64,000 nt of DNA from Streptomyces sp. A2-16 (GTDB taxonomy: Bacteria; Actinomycetota; Actinomycetes; Streptomycetales; Streptomycetaceae). The first letter of the stretch is position 1. Every line of letters starts with the position of its first letter. Location: positions 4,898,001 to 4,962,000 of the forward strand of contig NZ_CP063808.1 of the NCBI RefSeq assembly GCF_018128905.1, in the 5' to 3' direction. Shown piece after piece: positions 50,664 to 59,264 of the stretch. Made by a program: the position numbers and the translations under genes. Under the pieces are notes generated by a model. That model saw only the letters and a list, made by a program, of their open reading frames with translations. It was not told the DNA's origin and did not search any database.

Positions 50664-51568
50664 GCGCCCTTCGCCTCTCGGTCGAGCTGGTCGTCGAGCC
50701 CTTGGTCGCGCATGGCCTTGCGGACCTCTTCTCCGATGTCCTCGCGCAGCTGGTTGCGCAGGCGCAGGGCGGCCGGGTCGGACTCGTTGCGGGGACGCGG
50801 CAGGTCGACCGTGTACAGGGACTTGATCGAGGCCGCGGGGCCAGCCGTCATCACGGCGACCCGGTCGGCGAGGAGGATCGCCTCGTCGATGTCGTGCGTG
50901 ACGAAGACGATGGTGCAGCCGGACGCGCTCCAGATACGAGCCGTCTCCTGCTGAAGCACCTGCCGGGTCTGCGCGTCGAGCGCGCCGAAGGGCTCGTCCA
51001 TGAGGACGACACCTGGCTCGTTGGCGAGGACCCGGGCGATCTGGACGCGCTGGCGCATGCCGCCGCTGAGCTGGCCGGGGTACCGGTCCGCGCAGTGGCG
51101 CAGTCCGACCAGGCCGAGGTACTCGTCGGCCACCCGGTTCTGCTCGGCGCGGGACATGCCGCGCATGCGAGGTCCGAAGGTGACGTTCTGCTGCACCGTC
51201 AGCCAGTCGAAGAGCGCCTCACTGCTCTGGAACACCATGCCGAGTTCCGGGTGCGGGCCGCGGACGGGTGCACCGTTCGCGGTGAGAGTCCCCTCGCTGA
51301 CCTGAGTGAATCCCGCCATGGCCGACAGCAGTGTGGACTTGCCGCAGCCGCTCGGTCCGAGCAAACAGAGAAACTCTCCGGCCGGGATGTCCAGATCGAT
51401 GCCCTGGACGGCCTGGAAGTCACCGAAGGAGATGCCCGCGCCTTCGACACGCAGAGCCGCTCCACGTCCGGGTGCCGGCTCCGTACCGGGAGCTGCCACA
51501 GTTGTCGCGGCCACCGCGACGTCCCCCGGCACCGTCTCCTTCTCCATCCCCTGGATCGCCTTGGCCAT
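50660..51568 (-). CDS. SsuB/TauB-type ABC transporter ATPase
   Basis: 302-residue ATPase with an N-terminal extension of about 35 residues. Walker A is GPSGCGKSTLLSAM, the signature LSGGMRQRVQIARVL, Walker B VVLMDEPFGALDAQ and the H-loop FVTHDIDEAI. ATG 51568 follows AGGGATCCTG. The stop of the upstream binding-protein gene and this ATG share one base (TGATG). It drives import together with the permease at 49830. Confidence 0.92.
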   Translation of the reverse strand: MAKAIQGMEKETVPGDVAVAATTVAAPGTEPAPGRGAALRVEGAGISFGDFQAVQGIDLDIPAGEFLCLLGPSGCGKSTLLSAMAGFTQVSEGTLTANGAPVRGPHPELGMVFQSSEALFDWLTVQQNVTFGPRMRGMSRAEQNRVADEYLGLVGLRHCADRYPGQLSGGMRQRVQIARVLANEPGVVLMDEPFGALDAQTRQVLQQETARIWSASGCTIVFVTHDIDEAILLADRVAVMTAGPAASIKSLYTVDLPRPRNESDPAALRLRNQLREDIGEEVRKAMRDQGLDDQLDREAKGA

Positions 51569-52578
51569 CAGGATCCCTCCGCGTTGTCGGAAAGCCAGCC
51601 GCGCTGGACGGTGCGGGACACATCGGGGCGGGCCTTCACCTTGCCGGTGTCCAGGTAGAACTGGGCTGTGCTGTCGTAGCCCTCGAGGTCCTTCGCCGTG
51701 AAGTCGCGGACGCCGAAGTTGATCTCCCTCACCGCGGTCAGGGTCTGGTCGGTGGGGATCTTCGCGGCCTTCTTGGTGGACTGTGCCGCGACCTGCGGGT
51801 CGCTTTCGGTCTTCTCCGCCGCTTCCGTGAGAGTGGCCGCCACCTTCGCGGCGACGTCCCTGTTGTCCTTCAGCCAGGTCGACGTCGACAGCAGCCAGTG
51901 CTGGTAGCTGAAGCCGTAGTCGCCGGTGGTCTCCAGGATCCGCTCGCCCAGCTCCACCCCCTTGGCCGGCCACGGTTCCCACAGGACGTAGGCGTCCACG
52001 TCGCCCTTCTTGGTGAGCGCCGGGATCTCGGCAGGGTCGGCCGTGACGAATTCGACCGAGTCAGGCTTGATGCCCTTCGATTCGAGGAACCGCGTGGCTG
52101 CCAGCTGGGACAGGCCCGGGACCACGGCCATCTTCCGGATCTTCGCGGCGGACTTCACATCGGGCCCCAGAACGACCTTGAGGTACTTCCCGGAGTCCTC
52201 GTACACGAGGAGTGAGCGCAGGTCCTGGCTCTCCCCGAGCAGGCCGATGGTGGTGGCGTCGGAGTTCCCCGCCATCTGGACCTGTCCCGCGTTGAGAGCG
52301 TCGACACCTTCCCCGCCCTTGGCGAACTGGACGAGGTCGACGTCGACCCCGTGCTTGGCCCACAGTCCCTCGGCATCGGCCACGAAGAACGGCGCGTACG
52401 CAGCGTCGATACCTACGGCGATGCGGATGTGGGGAACACCTGCCTTGCCGCCGGACCCCGAGCCGGCGTCGGTGGTACCCGCTCCGCAGGCGGTCACGGT
52501 GGTCAGCGCGGCGGCGAGGAAGACGGTGCCGGCGATGCGTTGGCCGGGGCGGGCATTCGGGCGGGACGTATTCTGCAT
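51568..52578 (-). CDS. NitT/TauT-type ABC substrate-binding lipoprotein A
   Basis: 336-residue SsuA-like lipoprotein. The signal peptide GTVFLAAALTTVTACGAG ends in a lipobox Cys. IRIAVGIDAAYAPFFVADAE is the conserved start of the mature binding domain, and VDAYVLWEPWPAKGVELGER lies in lobe II. ATG 52578 has GAGG upstream. It is a paralogue of the next binding protein (both have ACGAGTTD after the lipobox). One permease with two receptors suggests uptake of two related ligands. Confidence 0.9.
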   Translation of the reverse strand: MQNTSRPNARPGQRIAGTVFLAAALTTVTACGAGTTDAGSGSGGKAGVPHIRIAVGIDAAYAPFFVADAEGLWAKHGVDVDLVQFAKGGEGVDALNAGQVQMAGNSDATTIGLLGESQDLRSLLVYEDSGKYLKVVLGPDVKSAAKIRKMAVVPGLSQLAATRFLESKGIKPDSVEFVTADPAEIPALTKKGDVDAYVLWEPWPAKGVELGERILETTGDYGFSYQHWLLSTSTWLKDNRDVAAKVAATLTEAAEKTESDPQVAAQSTKKAAKIPTDQTLTAVREINFGVRDFTAKDLEGYDSTAQFYLDTGKVKARPDVSRTVQRGWLSDNAEGS

Positions 52579-52722
52579 GGTCACCTCGGAGTTGGGCGCT
52601 TTTGGCAGGTAATCGGGGGTGCGGGCCCGTGAGTGGGCGAACGCTACTTCCGGTGGAGGGGCAGGAGCATGCGCGACGGTCCGCTCAGCGGGACGGGCTC
52701 GCACGTGGTTCGTCACAGGCGG

Positions 52723-53700
52723 TCACTTGGCGTGCTGGTCGTACCAGCCCCGCAACAGCACGGTGTCGTAGTCGGGTGCGTTCTTGATGAGCTTCTGCGC
52801 GAGGAGGAAGTCCACGATCTTGCGCGAGGAGGCGACATCGGCCGAGGTCAGGGAGCGAGCCGTGAAGGAGATCTCGCCGACGCCCTTCTCCGTCTGGGCC
52901 ACCGGCAGCTGGGCCTGCTCGTGCGCCGCGACGGCGGCCGCGTGCGGATCCTTCGTCACCAGCCGGTCGGCCTCCGCGACCACCTTGAACACCTTCCCGG
53001 CGAGATTTTCGTTCTCTTTCAGCCACTTGTCGTCCGCGAGCAGCCACTGCTTGTACGTGACGCCGAAGTCGCCGATGGAACCGGCGATGTGGCCGCCGGC
53101 CTCGACGCCCTTGGTCGCCCAGGGGTCGAAGAGGATGTAACCGTCGATGTCACCGCGCTGGAGCATGGTGGGGATCTCCTGCGGCGAGCTCTGCTGGATC
53201 TTCACGGAGTCCGGGTCGATGCCGTGGTGGTCCAGGTACTCGTGCGTGGCGTACAGGCCGATGCCCTGGATCGAACCCATCGTCTTGATCTGGCTCGGCG
53301 AGGTGACGCCCTTGCGCAGGACGACCTTGAGGTAGCGGCCCGAGGACTGGAACACGCCCAGGGCGCGCAGGCGCGGGTTGCTCACCATCTGCGGCAGCGC
53401 GGTGGAGTCCGCGTTCACGGAGATCTGTGCAGTGCCGGCCGTGACCGCCTGGGCTGCGGCGGGTCCACCCTCCACCTTCGTCAGCTGCACGTCGAGGCCG
53501 GCCTTCTTGAACATGCCGTTCTCGACGGCCAGATACAGCGGGGCGTACGCGGCGTCGACGCCGAGCGCGATCCGCACGGTCGGGCTCGTGCCGCCCGCGG
53601 ATCCCGCCGAGTCGGTGGTGCCCGCGCCGCAGGCGGTGGCGAGGAGGAGGGTGAACAGGGCGACCGCCGGACGCCCTCCCGTTCGGTGGAGACGGAACAT
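52723..53700 (-). CDS. NitT/TauT-type ABC substrate-binding lipoprotein B
   Basis: 325-residue lipoprotein. The signal peptide AVALFTLLLATACGAG has a lipobox Cys, followed by VRIALGVDAAYAPLYLAVEN. Lobe II has IDGYILFDPWATKGVEAGGH, aligned with the paralogue's YVLWEPWPAKGVELG. ATG 53700 is preceded by GGAGG at 9-bp spacing and is the first gene of the transport unit (binding protein B, A, ATPase, permease, oxidoreductase). The divergent IclR gene starts 440 bp away. Confidence 0.9.
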   Translation of the reverse strand: MFRLHRTGGRPAVALFTLLLATACGAGTTDSAGSAGGTSPTVRIALGVDAAYAPLYLAVENGMFKKAGLDVQLTKVEGGPAAAQAVTAGTAQISVNADSTALPQMVSNPRLRALGVFQSSGRYLKVVLRKGVTSPSQIKTMGSIQGIGLYATHEYLDHHGIDPDSVKIQQSSPQEIPTMLQRGDIDGYILFDPWATKGVEAGGHIAGSIGDFGVTYKQWLLADDKWLKENENLAGKVFKVVAEADRLVTKDPHAAAVAAHEQAQLPVAQTEKGVGEISFTARSLTSADVASSRKIVDFLLAQKLIKNAPDYDTVLLRGWYDQHAK

Positions 53701-54075
53701 TGAAAACGACCTCCGGTCGGAGTGCTGTCGAGGTGGCCGAAACCTGGCACTCCGGAAGACCTGTGCAAAGCGCGACGTCCCGTCTGGCGGACCGGCTCGA
53801 TCGAGGCGGCTTGCGGCCGTTCGTACGCTCCAGCGAACTGACGCCCGAACGGCAAGGAGCACGCACAGCTCCGAGGGCGGGCGCTGTCGTCAGCGATCGC
53901 CGGCGGACCGTCACCCGGGGTCGCCACGACACCGCCGGCCGCCACCGGGTGGCACTTGTCCTCTTCGCGCGCATCCCGAAGTACTCCGGGCAACACCCTC
54001 CGCAGGATGCCGACCAGCCCCAGGAGGAGAACACCGGCATACCCGTAGCCTGATGTTTACACCCCCGCCCCTCTA

Positions 54076-54095
54076 TGCAACATGGCGTTGTTGCA
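54076..54095 (+). promoter_or_regulatory. TGCAAC-N8-GTTGCA palindrome upstream of an IclR gene
   Basis: Perfect 6-bp arms (54076-54081 and 54090-54095) 46 bp before the regulator start. The spacing and position fit autoregulation by the IclR protein or control of the divergent transport operon. Confidence 0.4.
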
Positions 54096-54140
54096 CTTCA
54101 AATGGCCTGTAACGCCGTGCGACGGAGTAAGGGGACGCTG

Positions 54141-54992
54141 ATGGGGTCGTATTCAGACGAGGACGTCCTGCTGCCGAATTCCGTCCTGGGCAAGGCCCAG
54201 CTGCTGCTCGCCGCGTTCGAGTCGGGGGCGGACCGCCTGCGACTGAGCGAGCTGAGCCGCCGCTCGGGCGTGCCCAAGGCGTCGGCGTACCGCCTCGCCC
54301 AGGAAATGGTGCAGTGGGGTCTGCTGGACCGGCGCGGTGAGATGTACGAGCTCGGCATCAGGCTCTTTCACCTGGGGCAGCGAGTGCCCGCCTCCTCGGT
54401 GCTGCGGACCGTGGCCCGCCCGCGGATGGCCGACCTGTTCACACGCACCCGCACGGCCGTGCACCTCGCGGTCCTCGACGGCACCCACGTGCTGTTCCTG
54501 GAGAAGATCGCAGGCGAGGCCAACGTGCTCGGCCCCTCGTACGTCGGCGGTCACCTCCCCGCTTCCTGTGCGGCGACCGGTCAGATGCTGCTCGCCCTGG
54601 CGCCGGACGGACCCGAGCGGGTGGCGGCGCTCACCGACGCGGGGCTGCCCGCGATGACCCGACGCTCGGTGACGGACCCGCGGGTCCTGGCCCAGCGGCT
54701 GTCGAAGGCGGCACGCCAGGGGTACGCGCTGGAGGTCGAGGAGGTCAGAGCCGGGCACGCCAGCCTCGCCGTGCCGGTCGCTCTGCCCGGCTCGGAGTAC
54801 GCGGCGCTCTCGGTCACCGCACCGGTCACGCAGGTGTCGGCGGACCGGTGCCTCGCGGCGTTGCGTGCCGCGGCGGAGAGCATCGAGCGGGGTGTGGCGC
54901 AGAAGACGCAGGACAGTCCGTCGTACGAAAGGGCTCGCGCGGTTCGCCGGCCGAAACGGGCCGGGGCGCGTCCCGCCCGCGCCGCGAGCTGA
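54141..54992 (+). CDS. IclR-family transcriptional regulator
   Basis: 283-residue IclR protein. The HTH is LSELSRRSGVPKASAYRLAQ, and the ligand domain includes RTAVHLAVLDGTHVLFLEKI and VGGHLPASCAATGQMLLAL. The basic C-terminal tail (ARAVRRPKRAGARPARAAS) is an unusual extension of about 25 residues. ATG 54141 has AAGGGGA five bases upstream; the frame extends further but without conservation. It heads the catabolic block 54-62 kb and, with the regulator at 30538, is a candidate to bind the six 17-bp palindromes. Confidence 0.88.
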   Translation: MGSYSDEDVLLPNSVLGKAQLLLAAFESGADRLRLSELSRRSGVPKASAYRLAQEMVQWGLLDRRGEMYELGIRLFHLGQRVPASSVLRTVARPRMADLFTRTRTAVHLAVLDGTHVLFLEKIAGEANVLGPSYVGGHLPASCAATGQMLLALAPDGPERVAALTDAGLPAMTRRSVTDPRVLAQRLSKAARQGYALEVEEVRAGHASLAVPVALPGSEYAALSVTAPVTQVSADRCLAALRAAAESIERGVAQKTQDSPSYERARAVRRPKRAGARPARAAS

Positions 54993-55033
54993 GCAGTAGT
55001 TCGCCGCGTCCGCGCGCCTCCACTCCGCAGCCG

Positions 55034-55050
55034 GTTCCGGTCAGCAGAAC
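55034..55050 (+). promoter_or_regulatory. IclR-type operator upstream of the CoA-transferase gene (site 2 of 6)
   Basis: GTTCCG-GTCAG-CAGAAC, one mismatch from the 6-5-6 consensus, 77 bp before GTG 55127. Confidence 0.5.
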
Positions 55051-55126
55051 ACCCCCGTGGCCCGCCTCCCCGACCCCGGTGATCGTGAGATTCCGCAAAG
55101 GCTGCGGACACGTAAGGGGAGGAGCC

Positions 55127-57442
55127 GTGGTGGGACCAGACACGGACCCGGCAACACTGCGCGTGCTCGACCTGACCGACGAACTCGCCTTCCAGGGAGC
55201 CCGGTTGCTCGTCGGAATCGGCGCCGACGTGGTACGGACCGAGCCGGGCACCGGCCTCGACACGGCCGCCCGTACGCACTGGCACGCAGGCAAACGCTGG
55301 ACCCCGGCCAACAGCACGGCCGAGCTCGACGCACTGGCGGCGGACGCCGACGTCGTCCTGGAGAGCGGGCCCGTGGCGCGGCTGCGCGGCCTGCGGGAGG
55401 ACGGCTCGTCCCGGTGGCCGCACGCCGTACACGTGGTGGTGACGCCGTTCGGGCTGACCGGCCCGCGCCGCGACTGGATCGGCGACGATCTGGTGCTGGC
55501 GTCGGCGGGCGGCATGACCTGGCTCGGCGGACGCCCCGACGCACAGCCCAAGCCGCCGCCGCGCGAACAGGCGCTCCAGACCGCCGGCGCCCACGCGGCG
55601 ATCGGGGCGCTCCTGGCCGTGGTGTCGGGCACCCCTCAACTGGTCGACATCTCCGCGCAGGAGGCCGTCGCCGCCACGCTGGAGACCGCCGCCCTCGCAT
55701 GGATCCACGCCGGACGTTTCCCCGTACGCAACGGAGGGGTGTACGAACACGTGGCGCACCAGATCTTCGAGGCGGCGGACGGGTATGTGGCCGGGGGCTA
55801 CTCCGGCAGCAACCGGATGTGGACGGATCTGCTGGCGTGGATGGCCGAGCGTGGCGAGGCCGGTGACCTCCTCGACGAGCGCTGGCAGGACGCCACGTTC
55901 CGGTGGCGGCAGCGCCCCCATGTGGACGCAGTCGTACGGCAGTTCGCGGCGGGGCAGCCGGCCGCCGAACTGGCCGCGGAGGCGCGGAACCGGGCCCTGC
56001 CGTGGGCGGAGGTCGTACCGGCCGCGCGTCTGACCGACAACCCGCAGCTGCGCGACCGCGAGTCCCTGGTCACGATCACCGGCGAGGGGCTGCCCGACGG
56101 CGGCGTCCAGGACGTCGGCTTTCCCTGGGCGGCTCTGCCGCGGCCGGTCGCTCTGCCCGCACTGCGGGAGGCGGCACCGGGCGATCAGCCGTGGGGCGGG
56201 TCCGGACCGAGCCGGGTGCGCGGCAGCGGTGAGAAGCCGAAGTCCAAGGCCCTGGAAGGGGTGCGGGTCCTGGACCTGACGTGGGTCCTCGCCGGTCCGT
56301 ACGTGACCAAGCAGCTCGGGGAGCACGGTGCGGACATCGTCAAGATCGAGTCACGGCACCGCCAGGACCCCACGCGTTTTGCCCCGTCGATGCATCTGCG
56401 GCCGGGCTCCGACCCCGACGACAGCGGCTACTTCGTCAATTTCAACCGCAACAAGCGCGGCGTCGCCCTGAACCTGCGGACCGAGGAGGGCCGACGGCTG
56501 CTGCGCGAGCTGGTCCCGCACTGCGACGTCGTCGTGGAGAACTTCAGTCCGGGTGTGCTCGCCCGCTGGGGCATGGACTACGCATCGCTGCGCGCACTCA
56601 ACCCGGACGTGATCCTGGTGTCGATGGCGGGGGTCGGCCAGACCGGTCCCTGGCGCAAGGCCGTCACGTTCGCCGACACGCTCGCCGCGATGTCCGGCCT
56701 GTCCAGCGAGACCCGGGATCCGGACGGCCCGCCGCAGGGGCTGACCTTCGGGCTCGGCGACATGATCGCGGCCAATTCGGCGGTGCTCGCCACGCTCGAC
56801 CTGCTGGCGCGCGGGCGCGGCGGCCACGTGGACCTGTCCCAACTGGAGGCGATGGCCGCGACGATGGGCCCGGCCGCCCTGGAACCCGTCCTGGGCGACG
56901 GAGATCCGGATCCCCGGACCGCCGAGTTCCCGAACCGGTCGACGCGCGCCGTGCCGCACGGGGTGTATCCGGCAGCCGGGGACGACCGGTGGGTGGCGCT
57001 GTCGGTGACCGACGAAGCACAGTGGCAGGCCCTGACCCGCCTGGTCGAACTCCCCTGCGCCGACGGCGACTTGGCTGCACGCCGAGCGCACGAGGACGAG
57101 ATCGACGCCGCCCTCGCCGCCTGGACGGGCCGGCACGACGCGCTCAAGCTGGCCGAGACGCTCCAGGCGGAGGGCGTAGCAGCGGCGGTCGTGGCGACCG
57201 GACAGGACCTGGTCGAGGCCGACAAGCAGCTCGCGGCCCGCGGCTTCTACCCCGTCCTGAACCACCCCCTGACCGGGCCGGTCCGGCACGAGGGCATCGT
57301 CGCGCGGCTCACGGCGACGCCGGGCGAACTCGACCGGCCCGCACCTCTCCTCGGCCAGCACACCGACGAGGTACTGCGGGAACTACTGGGCCTGAGCGAT
57401 GAACAGCTGGCAACGCTGACCGCCGAAGGAGTGACCGAGTGA
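55127..57442 (+). CDS. tandem-domain CaiB/BaiF family III CoA-transferase
   Basis: 771-residue protein with two type III CoA-transferase domains. The N-terminal unit (about 1-360) has LRVLDLTDELAFQGARLLVG, and the C-terminal unit (about 375-771) has GVRVLDLTWVLAGPYVTKQL and NRNKRGVALNLRTEEGRRLL. The C-terminal unit keeps the catalytic Asp region (TFGLGDMIAANSAV); the corresponding N-terminal stretch (ALQTAGAHAAIGAL) has no Asp. The start is GTG 55127 after GGGGAGGAG, with a second GTG next to it. These enzymes move CoA between an acyl-CoA and a free acid. The 4-bp overlap with the hydratase gene implies that the product enters a beta-oxidation-like step. Confidence 0.87.
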   Translation: MVGPDTDPATLRVLDLTDELAFQGARLLVGIGADVVRTEPGTGLDTAARTHWHAGKRWTPANSTAELDALAADADVVLESGPVARLRGLREDGSSRWPHAVHVVVTPFGLTGPRRDWIGDDLVLASAGGMTWLGGRPDAQPKPPPREQALQTAGAHAAIGALLAVVSGTPQLVDISAQEAVAATLETAALAWIHAGRFPVRNGGVYEHVAHQIFEAADGYVAGGYSGSNRMWTDLLAWMAERGEAGDLLDERWQDATFRWRQRPHVDAVVRQFAAGQPAAELAAEARNRALPWAEVVPAARLTDNPQLRDRESLVTITGEGLPDGGVQDVGFPWAALPRPVALPALREAAPGDQPWGGSGPSRVRGSGEKPKSKALEGVRVLDLTWVLAGPYVTKQLGEHGADIVKIESRHRQDPTRFAPSMHLRPGSDPDDSGYFVNFNRNKRGVALNLRTEEGRRLLRELVPHCDVVVENFSPGVLARWGMDYASLRALNPDVILVSMAGVGQTGPWRKAVTFADTLAAMSGLSSETRDPDGPPQGLTFGLGDMIAANSAVLATLDLLARGRGGHVDLSQLEAMAATMGPAALEPVLGDGDPDPRTAEFPNRSTRAVPHGVYPAAGDDRWVALSVTDEAQWQALTRLVELPCADGDLAARRAHEDEIDAALAAWTGRHDALKLAETLQAEGVAAAVVATGQDLVEADKQLAARGFYPVLNHPLTGPVRHEGIVARLTATPGELDRPAPLLGQHTDEVLRELLGLSDEQLATLTAEGVTE

Positions 57443-58281
57443 GCGAGGCGAGGATGACACCGGAGAAGCCGACCCAGGAAGGGCCGACTCAGGAGAAGCC
57501 GACCGAGGAGAAGCCCTCCGTGCTGCGCGTGACGCGCGACGGCGCCGTGGCCACCGTGCGCGTCGACCGTCCCAAGGTGAACGCCGTGGATCCGGCGATG
57601 ATCGAGGAGTTCCTCGCGACGCTGGCGCCGCTGGCCGCCGATCCGGAGGTGCGCTGCATCGTCATCACCGGCACCGGCCGGTTCTTCGTCGCCGGTGCCG
57701 ACATCGCCGTCATGCGCGACCTGTCCGCGGACAACCAGGCGAGGATGCGCCGCTGGATCCACGTACAACGGGTGATCGAGCAGACCCCCAAGCCGGTCGT
57801 CGCCGCGATGAACGGCCACGCGCTCGGCGGCGGCGCGGAGTTGTCGCTCGCCTGCGACCTGCGGATCCTCTCGACGGAGGCCACGTTCGGCTTCCCGGAG
57901 ATGCGGCTCGGACTGTTCCCGGGGGCCGGCGGCAGCCAGCGCCTCCCCCGGCTCGTCGGCCCCCACCTGGCGAAACGGCTGATGATCGAGGGGGAGCAGC
58001 TGACACCACAGCGCGCCCTGGAGCTCGGACTCGTCGACGTCGTGGTGGAGCACGCCGAGTTCGAGGCGACGGTCGCCGAGCGGGCCCGCCGCCTCGCGGC
58101 GCAGCCGACGGCCGGCATCGGCCTGCTCAAGCGGGTCGTCGACGAGGGGTACGGGCTGCCCCTCGAACAGGCCCTGGAGCGCGAGGAGAAGGGCGTCGCC
58201 GACCTGATCGGGACCGCCGACGCGAGGGAGGGGCTTCAGGCGTTCCTCGACAAGCGGACGCCGGTGTTCACCGGACAGTGA
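57439..58281 (+). CDS. enoyl-CoA hydratase/isomerase family protein
   Basis: 280-residue crotonase-fold enzyme. The oxyanion-hole residues lie in GRFFVAGADIAVMRD and NGHALGGGAELSLACD; the catalytic Glu is expected in FPEMRLGLFPGAGGSQRLPR. A hydrophilic N-terminal tail of about 25 residues contains a small repeat (EKPTQEGPTQEKPTEEKP) rarely seen in the family. It hydrates or isomerises an enoyl-CoA made after the CoA-transferase or ligase. Translation is coupled to the upstream gene (GTGA overlap). Confidence 0.9.
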   Translation: MSEARMTPEKPTQEGPTQEKPTEEKPSVLRVTRDGAVATVRVDRPKVNAVDPAMIEEFLATLAPLAADPEVRCIVITGTGRFFVAGADIAVMRDLSADNQARMRRWIHVQRVIEQTPKPVVAAMNGHALGGGAELSLACDLRILSTEATFGFPEMRLGLFPGAGGSQRLPRLVGPHLAKRLMIEGEQLTPQRALELGLVDVVVEHAEFEATVAERARRLAAQPTAGIGLLKRVVDEGYGLPLEQALEREEKGVADLIGTADAREGLQAFLDKRTPVFTGQ

Positions 58282-58306
58282 GGCCGCGCCGAGGCGGGAC
58301 GGCCCG

Positions 58307-58323
58307 GTTCCGGTGACCGGACC
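58307..58323 (+). promoter_or_regulatory. IclR-type operator upstream of the SDR gene (site 3 of 6)
   Basis: GTTCCG-GTGAC-CGGACC, 43 bp before ATG 58366. Nearly identical to site 6. Confidence 0.55.
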
Positions 58324-58365
58324 ACCCGCGTTGGCGTGTTCCCCTGCGTTCCGCATGCTCGGCGG

Positions 58366-59145
58366 ATGAGTTCCCCACAACACACCGAAGCAGCCCCGCA
58401 GAACGGGGCCGTGCTCGTCACGGGCGGCACGAGCGGGATCGGCCTGGCCGTCGCGGAGGCGGTGGCCCGTGCCGGGCGCCCCGTGGTGGTCACCGGGCGT
58501 TCCGAGGACCGCTGCCACGCGGCGGAGAAGCAGCTCCAAGGCATCGCGGGTGACCGCCGGTTGGCACTGGTCGCGGACACCACCGACCCCGACGCGCTGG
58601 CCGCGGCCGTGAGCCGGGCCGCCGAACGCTGGGGCCCCGTCACCGGCCTGGTGACGGCCGCCGGCAAGCTGGCCCGTGGCTCGGTGCTCGACCTCACCCC
58701 CGACGACTTCCGCGCCGCCCTCGACACCAACGTCGTCGGCACATGGCTGGCGATGCGCGCCGTCCTGCCCGGCATGCTCGACGCCGGTCACGGTCGCATC
58801 GTCACGATCGGCTCCGTGCTCGGCACGACCGGCGCCCCCGAACGGTCCGGCTACGCCGCCACCAAGGGCGCGGTCGCCGCGCTCACCCGGTCGGCGGCTC
58901 TGGAGGTCGCCGGGACCGGCGTCACCGTGAACTGCGTCGCGCCCGGCCCCGTCCGCACCCCCATGAACGAGAGTGCCACCACCACCGACGCCGCCGCCCA
59001 GGCCGCCTTCACCGCCAAGGTGCCGCTGGGCCGCTGGGGCACGCCCGAGGACATCGCCCACGCGGTGCTCCCGCTGCTCGCCGCCGGCTCGTCCTTCACC
59101 ACCGGCGCGGTGGTGCACGCGGACGGCGGCTACACCGCGCAGTGA
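58366..59145 (+). CDS. short-chain dehydrogenase/reductase
   Basis: 259-residue classical SDR. TGGTSGIGLAVAEAVARA binds NAD(P). NVVGTWLAMRAV, the catalytic Ser in VTIGSVLGTTG, Tyr and Lys in SGYAATKGAVAAL, and NCVAPGPVRTPMNES complete the active site. Members oxidise secondary alcohols or dihydrodiols; in a block with a Rieske oxygenase and meta-cleavage hydrolases, cis-dihydrodiol or 3-hydroxyacyl oxidation is plausible. It has its own operator (58307-58323), so it may be separately transcribed. Confidence 0.92.
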   Translation: MSSPQHTEAAPQNGAVLVTGGTSGIGLAVAEAVARAGRPVVVTGRSEDRCHAAEKQLQGIAGDRRLALVADTTDPDALAAAVSRAAERWGPVTGLVTAAGKLARGSVLDLTPDDFRAALDTNVVGTWLAMRAVLPGMLDAGHGRIVTIGSVLGTTGAPERSGYAATKGAVAALTRSAALEVAGTGVTVNCVAPGPVRTPMNESATTTDAAAQAAFTAKVPLGRWGTPEDIAHAVLPLLAAGSSFTTGAVVHADGGYTAQ

Positions 59146-59173
59146 GCGATCACCCGGGCCACCCAGCGAGAGC

Positions 59174-59190
59174 GGTTCGCTGAACGGACC
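59174..59190 (+). promoter_or_regulatory. IclR-type operator upstream of the first hydrolase gene (site 4 of 6)
   Basis: GGTTCG-CTGAA-CGGACC, 74 bp before ATG 59265. Matches site 5 at 15 of 17 positions. Confidence 0.5.
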
Positions 59191-59264
59191 GCGCCGCTGG
59201 GCCCGCGCCCGGCCCGGTGATGGGCTCGACACCGCACCCCCCTGCTTCGTACGGAAGGACTCGC

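Noticed and set aside
53717..53755. Inverted repeat CGGAGTGC ... GCACTCCG upstream of binding protein B
   Set aside because: Arms of 8 bp are about 21 bp apart with no related copy elsewhere; too weak to call as an operator.
57439..57525. Small repeat EKPTQEGPTQEKPTEEKP as a possible separate peptide
   Set aside because: It is in frame with the enoyl-CoA hydratase and simply forms its N-terminal tail.
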